From: Desulfobacteraceae bacterium
Lineage (GTDB): Bacteria; Desulfobacterota; Desulfobacteria; Desulfobacterales; DAOWNP01
Assembly (NCBI GenBank): GCA_030642545.1
Contig: DAOWNP010000181.1
Coordinates: forward strand, 1 to 5,355
Length of the DNA stretch: 5,355 bases
Direction: 5' to 3'
The notes beneath the pieces were generated by a model. It saw nothing but the letters and a program-made list of their open reading frames with translations. It was not told the DNA's origin and did not search any database. Shown piece by piece: positions 1 through 5,223 of the stretch. Position numbers and translations under genes: made by a program. Each line of letters begins with the position of its first letter. Positions within the stretch are counted from its first letter, which is position 1.

Positions 1-98
1 AATTATAGTTTTGATAATATATATGATATGGATAAACTCAGGCAAAACTCGGGAAAGCTCAGTTAATAATAAAAATAAAACAAACGGGGAAACATATG

Positions 99-112
99 GA
101 AACCATGGTTTC
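99..112. repeat. Perfect 14-bp palindrome GAAACCATGGTTTC
   Basis: This perfect palindrome lies 23 bp beyond the stop codon of the VWA gene. No T-run follows in either direction, and the stem leaves no loop, so a terminator role is unlikely. A related string, CCATGG then CTTCAAT, lies at about 154-166 inside the gene end. Confidence 0.4.
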
Positions 113-134
113 TTCAATAAATCAAACATATAAT

Positions 135-1157
135 CTAACCTCTTATTCCACTTACCATGGCTTCAATGGTTTTATAAACTCTCTCCCATATAATCTCAAA
201 TTTTGTGGCTGGAATGGAGTTTTTTAAATTAAACTCAATAAACTGTTTTTGAATAGTTTTGTCTTCAGGGATTTTATAAAAAAATGCTCTTAACTTACCC
301 TGTTGCTGAAGTCTGTTGATTCGTGAAATAAAATAATTTTGTGCTTTTATAAGTTTTCCTATATTTTCTTTTGTATTAATTCTTTCAGGCAGATATGGTT
401 TCGGGTAAAAAAAAATAAGTTGCCCGTTTTTATCTTTTCCAAACTTTAAAAGAGCATTTAAAGGAAATCTGTGTTTTAATGAACATGTTCCATCATCATT
501 TACCATGTCTGAAAAAATAATTATCCGGCATCCATGCATTTTATTTAATATTTTATCTAAAAAATAATACAGGGGGGTAGTAAGAGGCAGTATCCTACCG
601 TTAACTCTTCTAATTTTTGAAATTTGAATATTACTTAACTGATCTTCTTTTTTCATATTAAAAATTTGAATATTATCCCGATCATTGGTAGAAAACAGCT
701 TAGCAACAGCTTTTTGTCCACAACCCGGCTTTCCTAAAATATTTACATCATATTCAGATAGAATATCATCATCAAATTTTTTCAACCTGAAAAACAGACA
801 CTCTTTAAAATCATTAAGAATATCAGGTCTTATTGAACCTGATACATCAATTCCAATAATAAATTTATTTGGTTTGGCTTGCTGTACCTGCTGAAGTTCT
901 ACAGCAACATTTTTTTTAAAATAATACAAAGTTATAATGCTTGCTGACAATGACACAACAAACAAAATAAATATACTCACAACTATTTTTTTTACTAAGG
1001 ATTTTTTATTCAATGTCTCTTGCTTCCTTAAATTAAAAAATTCTAATTTTTTTTGTTCCCATTTCTTAATGATTTTGAGTCTTGACAGGCGGATACAAAT
1101 AAGATTTAAAGAGTTTTTATATAAAACGTCCATGCCTTGACAGGTACAACAAAACAT
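135..1157 (-). CDS. Membrane-anchored VWA-domain protein
   Basis: Numbered on the longest frame (340 aa). A Lys-rich stretch (about 31-57) precedes one hydrophobic helix (about 58-80), predicting N-in topology with the rest in the periplasm. The VWA domain starts at about 98. Its metal site (MIDAS) looks complete: the DxSxS motif in GIDVSGSIR (D104, S106, S108), the Thr loop in LTTPLYYFL (about 192-200) and the acidic motif in IIIFSDMVNDDG (D217). A Lys-rich, probably helical tail follows from about 265. Cys120, 146, 210 and 225 lie on the predicted periplasmic side and could form disulfides. VWA domains of this kind usually bind protein ligands through a metal ion; the partner is unknown. 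Start: the ATG at 1157 has no Shine-Dalgarno and lies at a short repeat. A TTG at 1013 follows AAGGAAG by 9 nt and gives a 292-aa protein opening NKKSLVKK directly before the helix, which I prefer. VWA fold is confident; function is not. Confidence 0.85.
   Translation of the reverse strand: MFCCTCQGMDVLYKNSLNLICIRLSRLKIIKKWEQKKLEFFNLRKQETLNKKSLVKKIVVSIFILFVVSLSASIITLYYFKKNVAVELQQVQQAKPNKFIIGIDVSGSIRPDILNDFKECLFFRLKKFDDDILSEYDVNILGKPGCGQKAVAKLFSTNDRDNIQIFNMKKEDQLSNIQISKIRRVNGRILPLTTPLYYFLDKILNKMHGCRIIIFSDMVNDDGTCSLKHRFPLNALLKFGKDKNGQLIFFYPKPYLPERINTKENIGKLIKAQNYFISRINRLQQQGKLRAFFYKIPEDKTIQKQFIEFNLKNSIPATKFEIIWERVYKTIEAMVSGIRG
1023..1029 (-). promoter_or_regulatory. Shine-Dalgarno that argues for a TTG start of the VWA gene
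   Basis: On the minus strand AAGGAAG lies 9 nt before an in-frame TTG at 1013-1011. The upstream in-frame ATGs are worse: the one at 1157 has no purine-rich sequence before it, and the one at 1133 has AAGG only 1 nt away. The neighbouring gspB-like gene also uses TTG, so this start codon is credible here. Confidence 0.45.
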
Positions 1158-1206
1158 GAAAATGAAATAACGCTTACTAATAAATTATAAATTAGTAGAT
1201 TTCCTT

Positions 1207-1246
1207 AATTCATAATTTACCATTCATAATTCATCATTTTCATATA
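1207..1246 (-). repeat. 40-bp dispersed repeat, copy 1
   Basis: This segment is the reverse complement of 5184-5223, with 39 of 40 positions identical (the mismatch is 1219 against 5211). Inside the unit, ATTCATAATT occurs twice with a 14-bp period (1208-1217 and 1222-1231). It lies in the spacer between gspB and the VWA gene. The identity holds in non-coding DNA, which points to a dispersed repeat family or recent copying. Confidence 0.85.
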
Positions 1247-1271
1247 AAATACTTAATGAATCTAAGTATTT
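1247..1271 (-). terminator. AT-rich hairpin behind gspB, possible weak terminator
   Basis: A perfect 9-bp inverted repeat (AAATACTTA at 1247-1255 with TAAGTATTT at 1263-1271, 7-nt loop) lies about 50 nt after the gspB stop. Read on the minus strand, the stem is followed by TTATAT. The stem has only two G-C pairs, so termination would be weak. It may instead belong to the repeat element that directly abuts it. Confidence 0.3.
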
Positions 1272-1320
1272 ATATAACATATAAATTACTGTTTTTCCAA
1301 GCTTTTTCTTATTACAAAAG

Positions 1321-2079
1321 CTACCTTTTTATAGTTTGTTTCCATTTTTCTCCGTTTTTAAAGAAAATAACATAATCCTCTCCTATTAAACTAATTACAA
1401 CACCTTTCTCACTCGCACCTTCATGGAGAATCCTATCGTTTACAACAACCATTTTCTGGTCAGGATTATCTGCCCATACTATTGCCTGAAGGTTCATATC
1501 AGTTTCGTTATAAGTTTTAAACGGAATTTTACTTGCACTAAAAAAGTTTATTTTATTTTTAAAACTTTCACGTTTTTCAGATTTGTTTTTATTAATAACA
1601 GATTGTTCTGTTATTTGATTTTTAAATTTATTCGGGATAAAGTCTATAGACTGGGAGTCTTGAAATAAAAGTTTCTTCTTATTTGAGTTGAAAGAAGTTT
1701 TTTCTACTTGTATAATTTCAGGAAATGATGTTTTTCTATCAGGCATCAAAGATGCTAATTTTTTATCATTTAAAATAGCATTTATATTTTCAGTTTTTTC
1801 TTCTTTTTTCTTATCTGCATTTAACAAACCTGTCTGAGAAATGTTTTCATAGTTTTTATTTTCTTCTATAACAGATGGATTGTTATATAATTTAAATAAC
1901 CATACACCTATAAAAAGCAAAAAAAATGAAAAAACCACAGAAAATATTTTGTTATATTTTGTTATATTATTTTTAAATTTTTTTATTTCCGGAAAACTTA
2001 AACCACCTGTAATAATTTTTTCTTTGTCTGGATATGATTGAGATTCTAACTTCTCAAGTGCTCTCATTATTGAACTCAA
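1321..2079 (-). CDS. gspB: GspB-like type II secretion system assembly protein
   Basis: A 252-aa bitopic membrane protein. Residues 1-12 (MSSIMRALEKLE) match the short helical N-terminus typical of GspB/ExeB-type proteins (the MSxIlxALkKxE pattern). A basic stretch leads into one membrane helix (about 45-65), followed by a long Lys/Asn/Ser-rich low-complexity periplasmic linker (about 66-190). The C-terminal domain (about 195-252), with LQAIVWADNPDQKMVVVND, then ILHEG and GVVISLIGEDYVIFF, fits the T2SS protein B fold. In characterised systems GspB works with the ATPase GspA to insert or place the secretin GspD through peptidoglycan. No gspA or other gsp gene is visible, so an orphan or altered role is possible. 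The start is TTG, chosen because AGGAG lies 6 nt upstream and because the family N-terminus begins there; the first ATG would lose four residues and sit too far from that site. The VWA gene follows on the same strand after 163 bp. Confidence 0.8.
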   Translation of the reverse strand: MSSIMRALEKLESQSYPDKEKIITGGLSFPEIKKFKNNITKYNKIFSVVFSFFLLFIGVWLFKLYNNPSVIEENKNYENISQTGLLNADKKKEEKTENINAILNDKKLASLMPDRKTSFPEIIQVEKTSFNSNKKKLLFQDSQSIDFIPNKFKNQITEQSVINKNKSEKRESFKNKINFFSASKIPFKTYNETDMNLQAIVWADNPDQKMVVVNDRILHEGASEKGVVISLIGEDYVIFFKNGEKWKQTIKR

Positions 2080-2085
2080 TTCTTA

Positions 2086-2090
2086 CTCCT
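2086..2090 (-). promoter_or_regulatory. Shine-Dalgarno fixing the TTG start of gspB
   Basis: AGGAG on the minus strand is followed by a 6-nt spacer and TTG at 2079-2077. The next in-frame ATG (2067) would have an 18-nt spacer, which is too long. This decides the start codon. Confidence 0.75.
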
Positions 2091-2200
2091 TTTTTTATAA
2101 TACAAAGATTTTACAAAATTCCTGCGTCCCATCTTTTTTTATTCGAATATTTTTTTACATTCTTCATGCTGTTGATTTTATAACCAAACCCAGCCTATGA

Positions 2201-2223
2201 TTTACTACCACACTTTACTACCA
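2201..2223. repeat. Direct repeat TTTACTACCA x2, operator candidate
   Basis: TTTACTACCA occurs at 2201-2210 and again at 2214-2223 (13-bp period). The second copy overlaps an inverted repeat, CTTTAC at 2213-2218 with GTAAAG at 2227-2232. It lies between the two divergent genes, about 130 bp before the -35 box facing trpB, where a regulator could bind. No known operator was recognised. Confidence 0.4.
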
Positions 2224-2349
2224 TATGTAAAGACAAATACCTTAATCTTAATAAGTTTATTAAAAAAAGTAAAATGCAGTTTTAAATTACTTAACAATAA
2301 AAGAACTTTAAAGTAATTTGTTTTAATATTTTATAACTTGAAAATCGTC

Positions 2350-2378
2350 TTGACAACCTTTTGACTATTTCCTATTTT
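2350..2378 (+). promoter_or_regulatory. Sigma70-like promoter for trpBA
   Basis: A consensus TTGACA (2350-2355) is followed after 17 bp by TATTTT (2373-2378), which matches the -10 consensus at four of six positions. Transcription would start near 2385 and give a leader of about 90 nt. Alternatives are TTGACT (2361-2366) with TTTAGT (2384-2389), also 17 bp apart, and a perfect TATAAT at 2392-2397 that lacks a good -35 at the right distance. Confidence 0.5.
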
Positions 2379-2407
2379 TAGTATTTAGTTGTATAATTTA
2401 TTATTAT

Positions 2408-2421
2408 TATTTTGCAAAATA
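2408..2421. repeat. 14-bp palindrome in the trpB leader
   Basis: TATTTTGCAAAATA is a perfect palindrome lying within the predicted 5' untranslated leader of trpB. Its centre holds the only G and C in this part of the leader. It could be a small operator or chance in AT-rich DNA. Confidence 0.35.
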
Positions 2422-2432
2422 TATTTAAAAAA

Positions 2433-2451
2433 AATATATAATTTATATATT
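2433..2451. repeat. AT-only palindrome just before the trpB ribosome site
   Basis: AATATATAA and TTATATATT are perfect inverted arms around one T. The structure ends 16 nt before the AGGAG of trpB. With no G-C pair it would be unstable as RNA, so it more likely reflects leader composition than a switch. Confidence 0.3.
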
Positions 2452-2478
2452 ACAAAAAATATTTTATAGGAGTTTATA

Positions 2479-3705
2479 ATGAAAACAAGAGGATATTTTA
2501 ATGGATTTGGAGGTGCATATATCCCTGAAATTCTTGTTGAAACCTTTAAAGAGCTTGAAAATGCTTTTTTAGATGTTAAAGATGACCCGCTTTTCTGGAA
2601 CGAATATAAAACTGTTCTGTCAACATATTCATGCAGACCAACTCCTGTGACCTTTGCTGAAAATCTTACCCGTTATTTTAATGGAGCACGTATATATATA
2701 AAAAGAGAAGATTTAAACCATACAGGAGCTCACAAAGCAAATAATGTTATAGGGCAGGGACTGCTTGTTAAAAGAATGGGCAAAAAAAGGGTTATAGCAG
2801 AAACAGGTGCCGGCCAGCATGGAGTTGCTACAGCAACTATGGCCGCAAAATTTGGTTTTAAGTGTACTATTTATATGGGCGAAGTAGATATGGAACGACA
2901 GCGTCCAAATGTTTTCTGGATGGAAAAACTTGGAGCTGAAGTTATTCCTGTAACAGAAGGTACAAGAATATTAAAAGATGCTATCAACGAAGCATTTCGT
3001 GACTGGGTAGCAAATATGGACACAACACATTATGTACTTGGTACTGCCTGTGGTCCTCACCCTTTTCCTGAAATGGTAACCTATTTTCAATCTATTATAG
3101 GAAAAGAAGCAAGAAAGCAGATCATAAAAATCACAAACAAACTTCCTTCCCGTGTATATGCATGTGTCGGAGGCGGCTCAAATGCTATGGGAATTTTTAG
3201 TGGTTTTTTTGATGATCCTGTTGAATTAATAGGTGTTGAAGCCGGAGGCAGAGGATTAGAATCTGGCAGACATGCTGCGAGATTAAGCTCCACAGATGCC
3301 AGTATCGGAATTGCTCAGGGCTATAAAACATATTTTTTGCAGGATAGTGACGGACAGATGAAAAAGACCCATAGTGTTGCAGCAGGATTGGATTATGTTG
3401 GTGTATCTCCAATTTTAGCAGATCTTAAAGAAAAAGGCAGAGTAAGATTTGAATCTGCAACAGATAAAGAAGTTATAGACGCCATGTCTCTTACTATAAA
3501 AAAAGAGGGACTTATTCCAGCCCTTGAATCAGCTCATGCTTTTGTACAGGCATTTAAAGATGCTCCAAAATTAGATAAAGATGATGTTATCCTTATAAAT
3601 CAGTCAGGAAGAGGGGATAAGGATATTTTTACAATAGCAGATGCTTTTTCAGATCCTGGCTGGAAAGAATTTATAATAAAAAAAGCTAAGGAATATAATG
3701 CTTGA
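2479..3705 (+). CDS. trpB: Tryptophan synthase beta chain
   Basis: TrpB is a PLP enzyme that condenses indole with L-serine to form L-tryptophan, working as an alpha2-beta2 complex with TrpA in the cytosol. The 408 aa are close to the family's usual length of about 400. The PLP lysine is K86 in REDLNHTGAHKANNVIGQ. The catalytic Glu is E108 in AETGAGQHGVATAT. The phosphate-binding loop is GGGSNAMG (231-238). D305, the COMM-domain aspartate, is in AAGLDYVGVSP. IPALESAHA carries E350, and SGRGDKD (376-382) closes the cofactor site. All of these are intact, so the enzyme should be active, and the sequence is of the main TrpB1 type. The ATG at 2479 follows AGGAG by 6 nt. The gene opens the trpBA unit and overlaps trpA by 8 bp. 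No other trp gene is visible, and the leader has no Trp codon, so classical ribosome-mediated attenuation is not indicated. Confidence 0.97.
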   Translation: MKTRGYFNGFGGAYIPEILVETFKELENAFLDVKDDPLFWNEYKTVLSTYSCRPTPVTFAENLTRYFNGARIYIKREDLNHTGAHKANNVIGQGLLVKRMGKKRVIAETGAGQHGVATATMAAKFGFKCTIYMGEVDMERQRPNVFWMEKLGAEVIPVTEGTRILKDAINEAFRDWVANMDTTHYVLGTACGPHPFPEMVTYFQSIIGKEARKQIIKITNKLPSRVYACVGGGSNAMGIFSGFFDDPVELIGVEAGGRGLESGRHAARLSSTDASIGIAQGYKTYFLQDSDGQMKKTHSVAAGLDYVGVSPILADLKEKGRVRFESATDKEVIDAMSLTIKKEGLIPALESAHAFVQAFKDAPKLDKDDVILINQSGRGDKDIFTIADAFSDPGWKEFIIKKAKEYNA

Positions 3706-4486
3706 ATCATATATAAAAAACAGACTTAAAGAAAAAGAGATTCTTCTTATGACCCATATTGTAATAGGGTATCCTTCATTTGAAGATTCTTTTAGAATAA
3801 TTGAAGAGATGGTTAAAGCTGGTGTAGATTTAATGGAACTTCAAATCCCTTTTTCAGAACCTATGGCAGACGGGCCTGTTATTCTTAGTGCTAATCAGAA
3901 GTCTCTGGCTTATGGAACAAAAGTAGCAAAATGTATGGAATTTGCTAAAAAAGTCAGTAAAACATTTAACATTCCTTTTCTCTTTATGAGTTATTATAAT
4001 ATACTGTACAAATACGGATTGAAAGATTTCACCTCTTTTATGAAAGACGCAGGCATTCATGGTGCTATAGTTCCTGATCTGCCTCATGAAGAAGCTTGCG
4101 ATTATTTAAAAGCTATGGAAGCCTGCAACCTGAATCCTATTATGCTTTTTTCTCCAAACACCCCAAAAGATCGTTTAAAAGCCATTGCTTCATATGCCAA
4201 AGGATTTATTTATTGTGTTGCAAGAAAAGGCGTTACAGGTAGTAGTACAAGCTTTTCTGATGAGTTTGAAGCATATGTAAACAGATGTAGAAAAGAGACA
4301 GATCTGCCACTGGCAATTGGATTTGGTGTTAAAGAAAAAAGAGACATTGATTTTCTAAGGGGCAAGGCAGATATTGCGATTATAGGAACTGCAATCATAA
4401 AGCTTATAGAACAAAAAGGAATTGAACATATAAAAGAGTTTATAGAAAGTCTGACAGTCGCCAGCACAAAGCAAAACAGTTCGTAA
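3698..4486 (+). CDS. trpA: Tryptophan synthase alpha chain, with substituted loop motif
   Basis: TrpA cleaves indole-3-glycerol phosphate to indole and glyceraldehyde 3-phosphate; indole is channelled to TrpB. The 262 aa fit a complete TIM barrel. The catalytic acids are kept: E47 in LMELQIPFSEP and D58 in MADGPVI. The flexible loop is ARKGVTGSS, with R176 and T180 in the usual places (R179 and T183 in the E. coli enzyme). Phosphate-binding glycines lie in IGFGV (207-211) and IIGTAI (228-233). The usual LELGIPFSDP reads MELQIPFSEP, so Gly51 and Asp56 of E. coli correspond to Gln49 and Glu54. The N-terminal strand is MTHIVIGYPS rather than the common TAGDP-like form. The protein is thus a diverged TrpA but probably active. 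The ATG lies inside the last codons of trpB (ATGCTTGA overlap), with AAGGA 5 nt upstream, which suggests translational coupling and balanced subunit supply. Confidence 0.95.
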   Translation: MLESYIKNRLKEKEILLMTHIVIGYPSFEDSFRIIEEMVKAGVDLMELQIPFSEPMADGPVILSANQKSLAYGTKVAKCMEFAKKVSKTFNIPFLFMSYYNILYKYGLKDFTSFMKDAGIHGAIVPDLPHEEACDYLKAMEACNLNPIMLFSPNTPKDRLKAIASYAKGFIYCVARKGVTGSSTSFSDEFEAYVNRCRKETDLPLAIGFGVKEKRDIDFLRGKADIAIIGTAIIKLIEQKGIEHIKEFIESLTVASTKQNSS

Positions 4487-4487
4487 A

Positions 4488-4533
4488 GACTCTCGTTTCC
4501 ACACTTTTGGGCGAGTCCTTAGCGTGGGAACGA
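4488..4533 (+). repeat. Strong hairpin just after trpA, possible 3' end of the mRNA
   Basis: The arms TCGTTTCCACAC (4493-4504) and GCGTGGGAACGA (4522-4533) pair at 11 of 12 positions in RNA (one G-U pair, one mismatch) around a 17-nt loop, 6 nt after the trpA stop. GACTC (4488-4492) can also pair with GAGTC (4513-4517) in the loop, in the order A-B-A'-B', so the two pairings form a pseudoknot or exclude each other. No clean T-run follows (AAATTTTC), so it is a poor classical terminator. It could protect the mRNA 3' end or be a dispersed palindromic repeat. Confidence 0.55.
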
Positions 4534-4612
4534 AATTTTCATTCTGTAACAGCTTGTTGACAGGTGCATGCAAAACACTAATTTATCCAAATTTCTGCGT
4601 TAAAAAATTAAT

Positions 4613-4726
4613 TTAATCCTCTTCAATACAACTAAGCATGCTTGCGGTCAAAACTATTTTCTGCCTTAAACTTGAAGAAACTTTTATTCCATACCAGCCT
4701 GGGAAATTTATTTGTTTCCATGACCC
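4613..4726 (-). pseudogene. Possible gene remnant, 37 codons, no start
   Basis: Between two in-frame stops the minus strand encodes a protein-like segment including WKQINFPGWYGIKVSSSLRQ and ending LTASMLSCIEED. It has no start codon near its beginning and no ribosome site. GC content here is higher than in the surrounding spacer. An overlapping frame (METNKFPRLVWNK, 29 aa) starts with ATG but is no better supported. I do not recognise a family. It may be the tail of a decayed gene or part of a dispersed repeat. Confidence 0.2.
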
Positions 4727-4818
4727 TTAAGTGCAAGCTAAATCCACTGGTTTTTATTTTTTGATTTCACAAAAACCCACATTTCATGGTTAATCTTTTT
4801 TTATAAAGGGTAGTTTTA

Positions 4819-4842
4819 CCTGCCTGTCTACCTGTCTGTCTA
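4819..4842. repeat. 12-bp tandem repeat, two units
   Basis: CCTGCCTGTCTA is followed directly by CCTGTCTGTCTA, with 11 of 12 positions identical, and has a 4-bp sub-period (CTGT/CTAC). Its reverse complement core TAGACAGG appears at 4923-4930. It looks like a simple repeat grown by slippage. Confidence 0.6.
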
Positions 4843-4985
4843 AATAAATATTCGATATATCTAAAAAAGTAAGCTATGCAAAAAAAAGCTTGACATCTAC
4901 AATATAACTTTGTTTAACAAAATAGACAGGTTTGACAATAAAAGTTAGTCTCGACAATATCTTAAGTTTTAACAATAACTAATTT

Positions 4986-5015
4986 ATTACTGTAACTAAA
5001 ATTACTGTAACTAAA
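4986..5015. repeat. Perfect 15-bp tandem duplication
   Basis: ATTACTGTAACTAAA occurs at 4986-5000 and again at 5001-5015 without mismatch. Just upstream GACAATA, GACAATA and AACAATA recur at 4934, 4953 and 4971, giving a degenerate period of 18-19 bp. The tract has no reading frame of note. It could be an iterated protein-binding site or a slippage product. Confidence 0.65.
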
Positions 5016-5087
5016 TTCTTAAAAACAATAATTAATATCAATGTTTCAGATAGTGATTTCGGTGAGGTTGGAAGTTTTTTAAGCAGG

Positions 5088-5115
5088 TGATGATCTTATA
5101 AGACTATCATTTTTT
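5088..5115 (+). terminator. Hairpin followed by six T, terminator candidate
   Basis: TGATGATC (5088-5095) and GACTATCA (5102-5109) pair at seven of eight positions in RNA (one G-U pair, one A-C mismatch) around the loop TTATAA, followed by TTTTTT (5110-5115). This is the best intrinsic-terminator shape in the window. It lies about 600 bp after trpA, so it would end either a long trpBA 3' extension or an unannotated transcript from the spacer. Confidence 0.4.
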
Positions 5116-5183
5116 AGTGGAAAATGAAGGGTGCAGGTGGAAGAGGGGAGGTGATAGTTAATATCTAAAAATTTTTAAGAGGG

Positions 5184-5223
5184 TATATGAAAATGATGAA
5201 TTATGAATGGCAAATTATGAATT
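5184..5223 (+). repeat. 40-bp dispersed repeat, copy 2 (inverted)
   Basis: This copy is inverted relative to 1207-1246, with one mismatch in 40 bp. The two copies bracket gspB, trpB and trpA, about 4.0 kb from outer end to outer end. It lies about 50 bp from the end of the partial gene at the right edge. Confidence 0.85.

Larger units (their letters stand above)
2080..2478. other. Divergent intergenic control region between gspB and trpB
   Basis: These 399 bp separate two divergent genes and hold no gene that I can support. From left to right there is the gspB ribosome site (2086-2090), a TATTCGAATA palindrome (2140-2149), a direct repeat of TTTACTACCA (2201-2223), a promoter-like pair facing trpB (2350-2378), a perfect TATAAT (2392-2397), four TTA triplets (2398-2409), two AT-rich palindromes and the trpB ribosome site (2468-2472). 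I found no convincing promoter for gspB. From about 2379 to 2467 G and C are nearly absent. Confidence 0.7.

Noticed and set aside
1..133. Plus-strand frames open from the left edge, one ending at 66 (IYDMDKLRQNSGKLS) and one at 133
   Set aside because: Both frames are open over the same short stretch, so neither stands out. They are too short and AT-rich to support a gene end.
1300..1322. Hairpin AGCTTTT/AAAAGCT at the gspB stop codon
   Set aside because: The stem is short and includes the stop codon, and on the minus strand it is followed by GGAAAAAC rather than a T-run.
3087..4467. Minus-strand open frames of 68-85 codons across trpB and trpA
   Set aside because: They are shadows of well-conserved plus-strand genes and have no family features.
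4774..4802. Short inverted repeat AACC/GGTT before a run of T
   Set aside because: Only four to five pairs with a bulge, and the T-run is separated from the stem by several bases, so it is not a credible terminator.
4819..5015. CRISPR array
   Set aside because: The repeats are 12-15 bp, directly adjacent and without spacers, and no cas gene is present.
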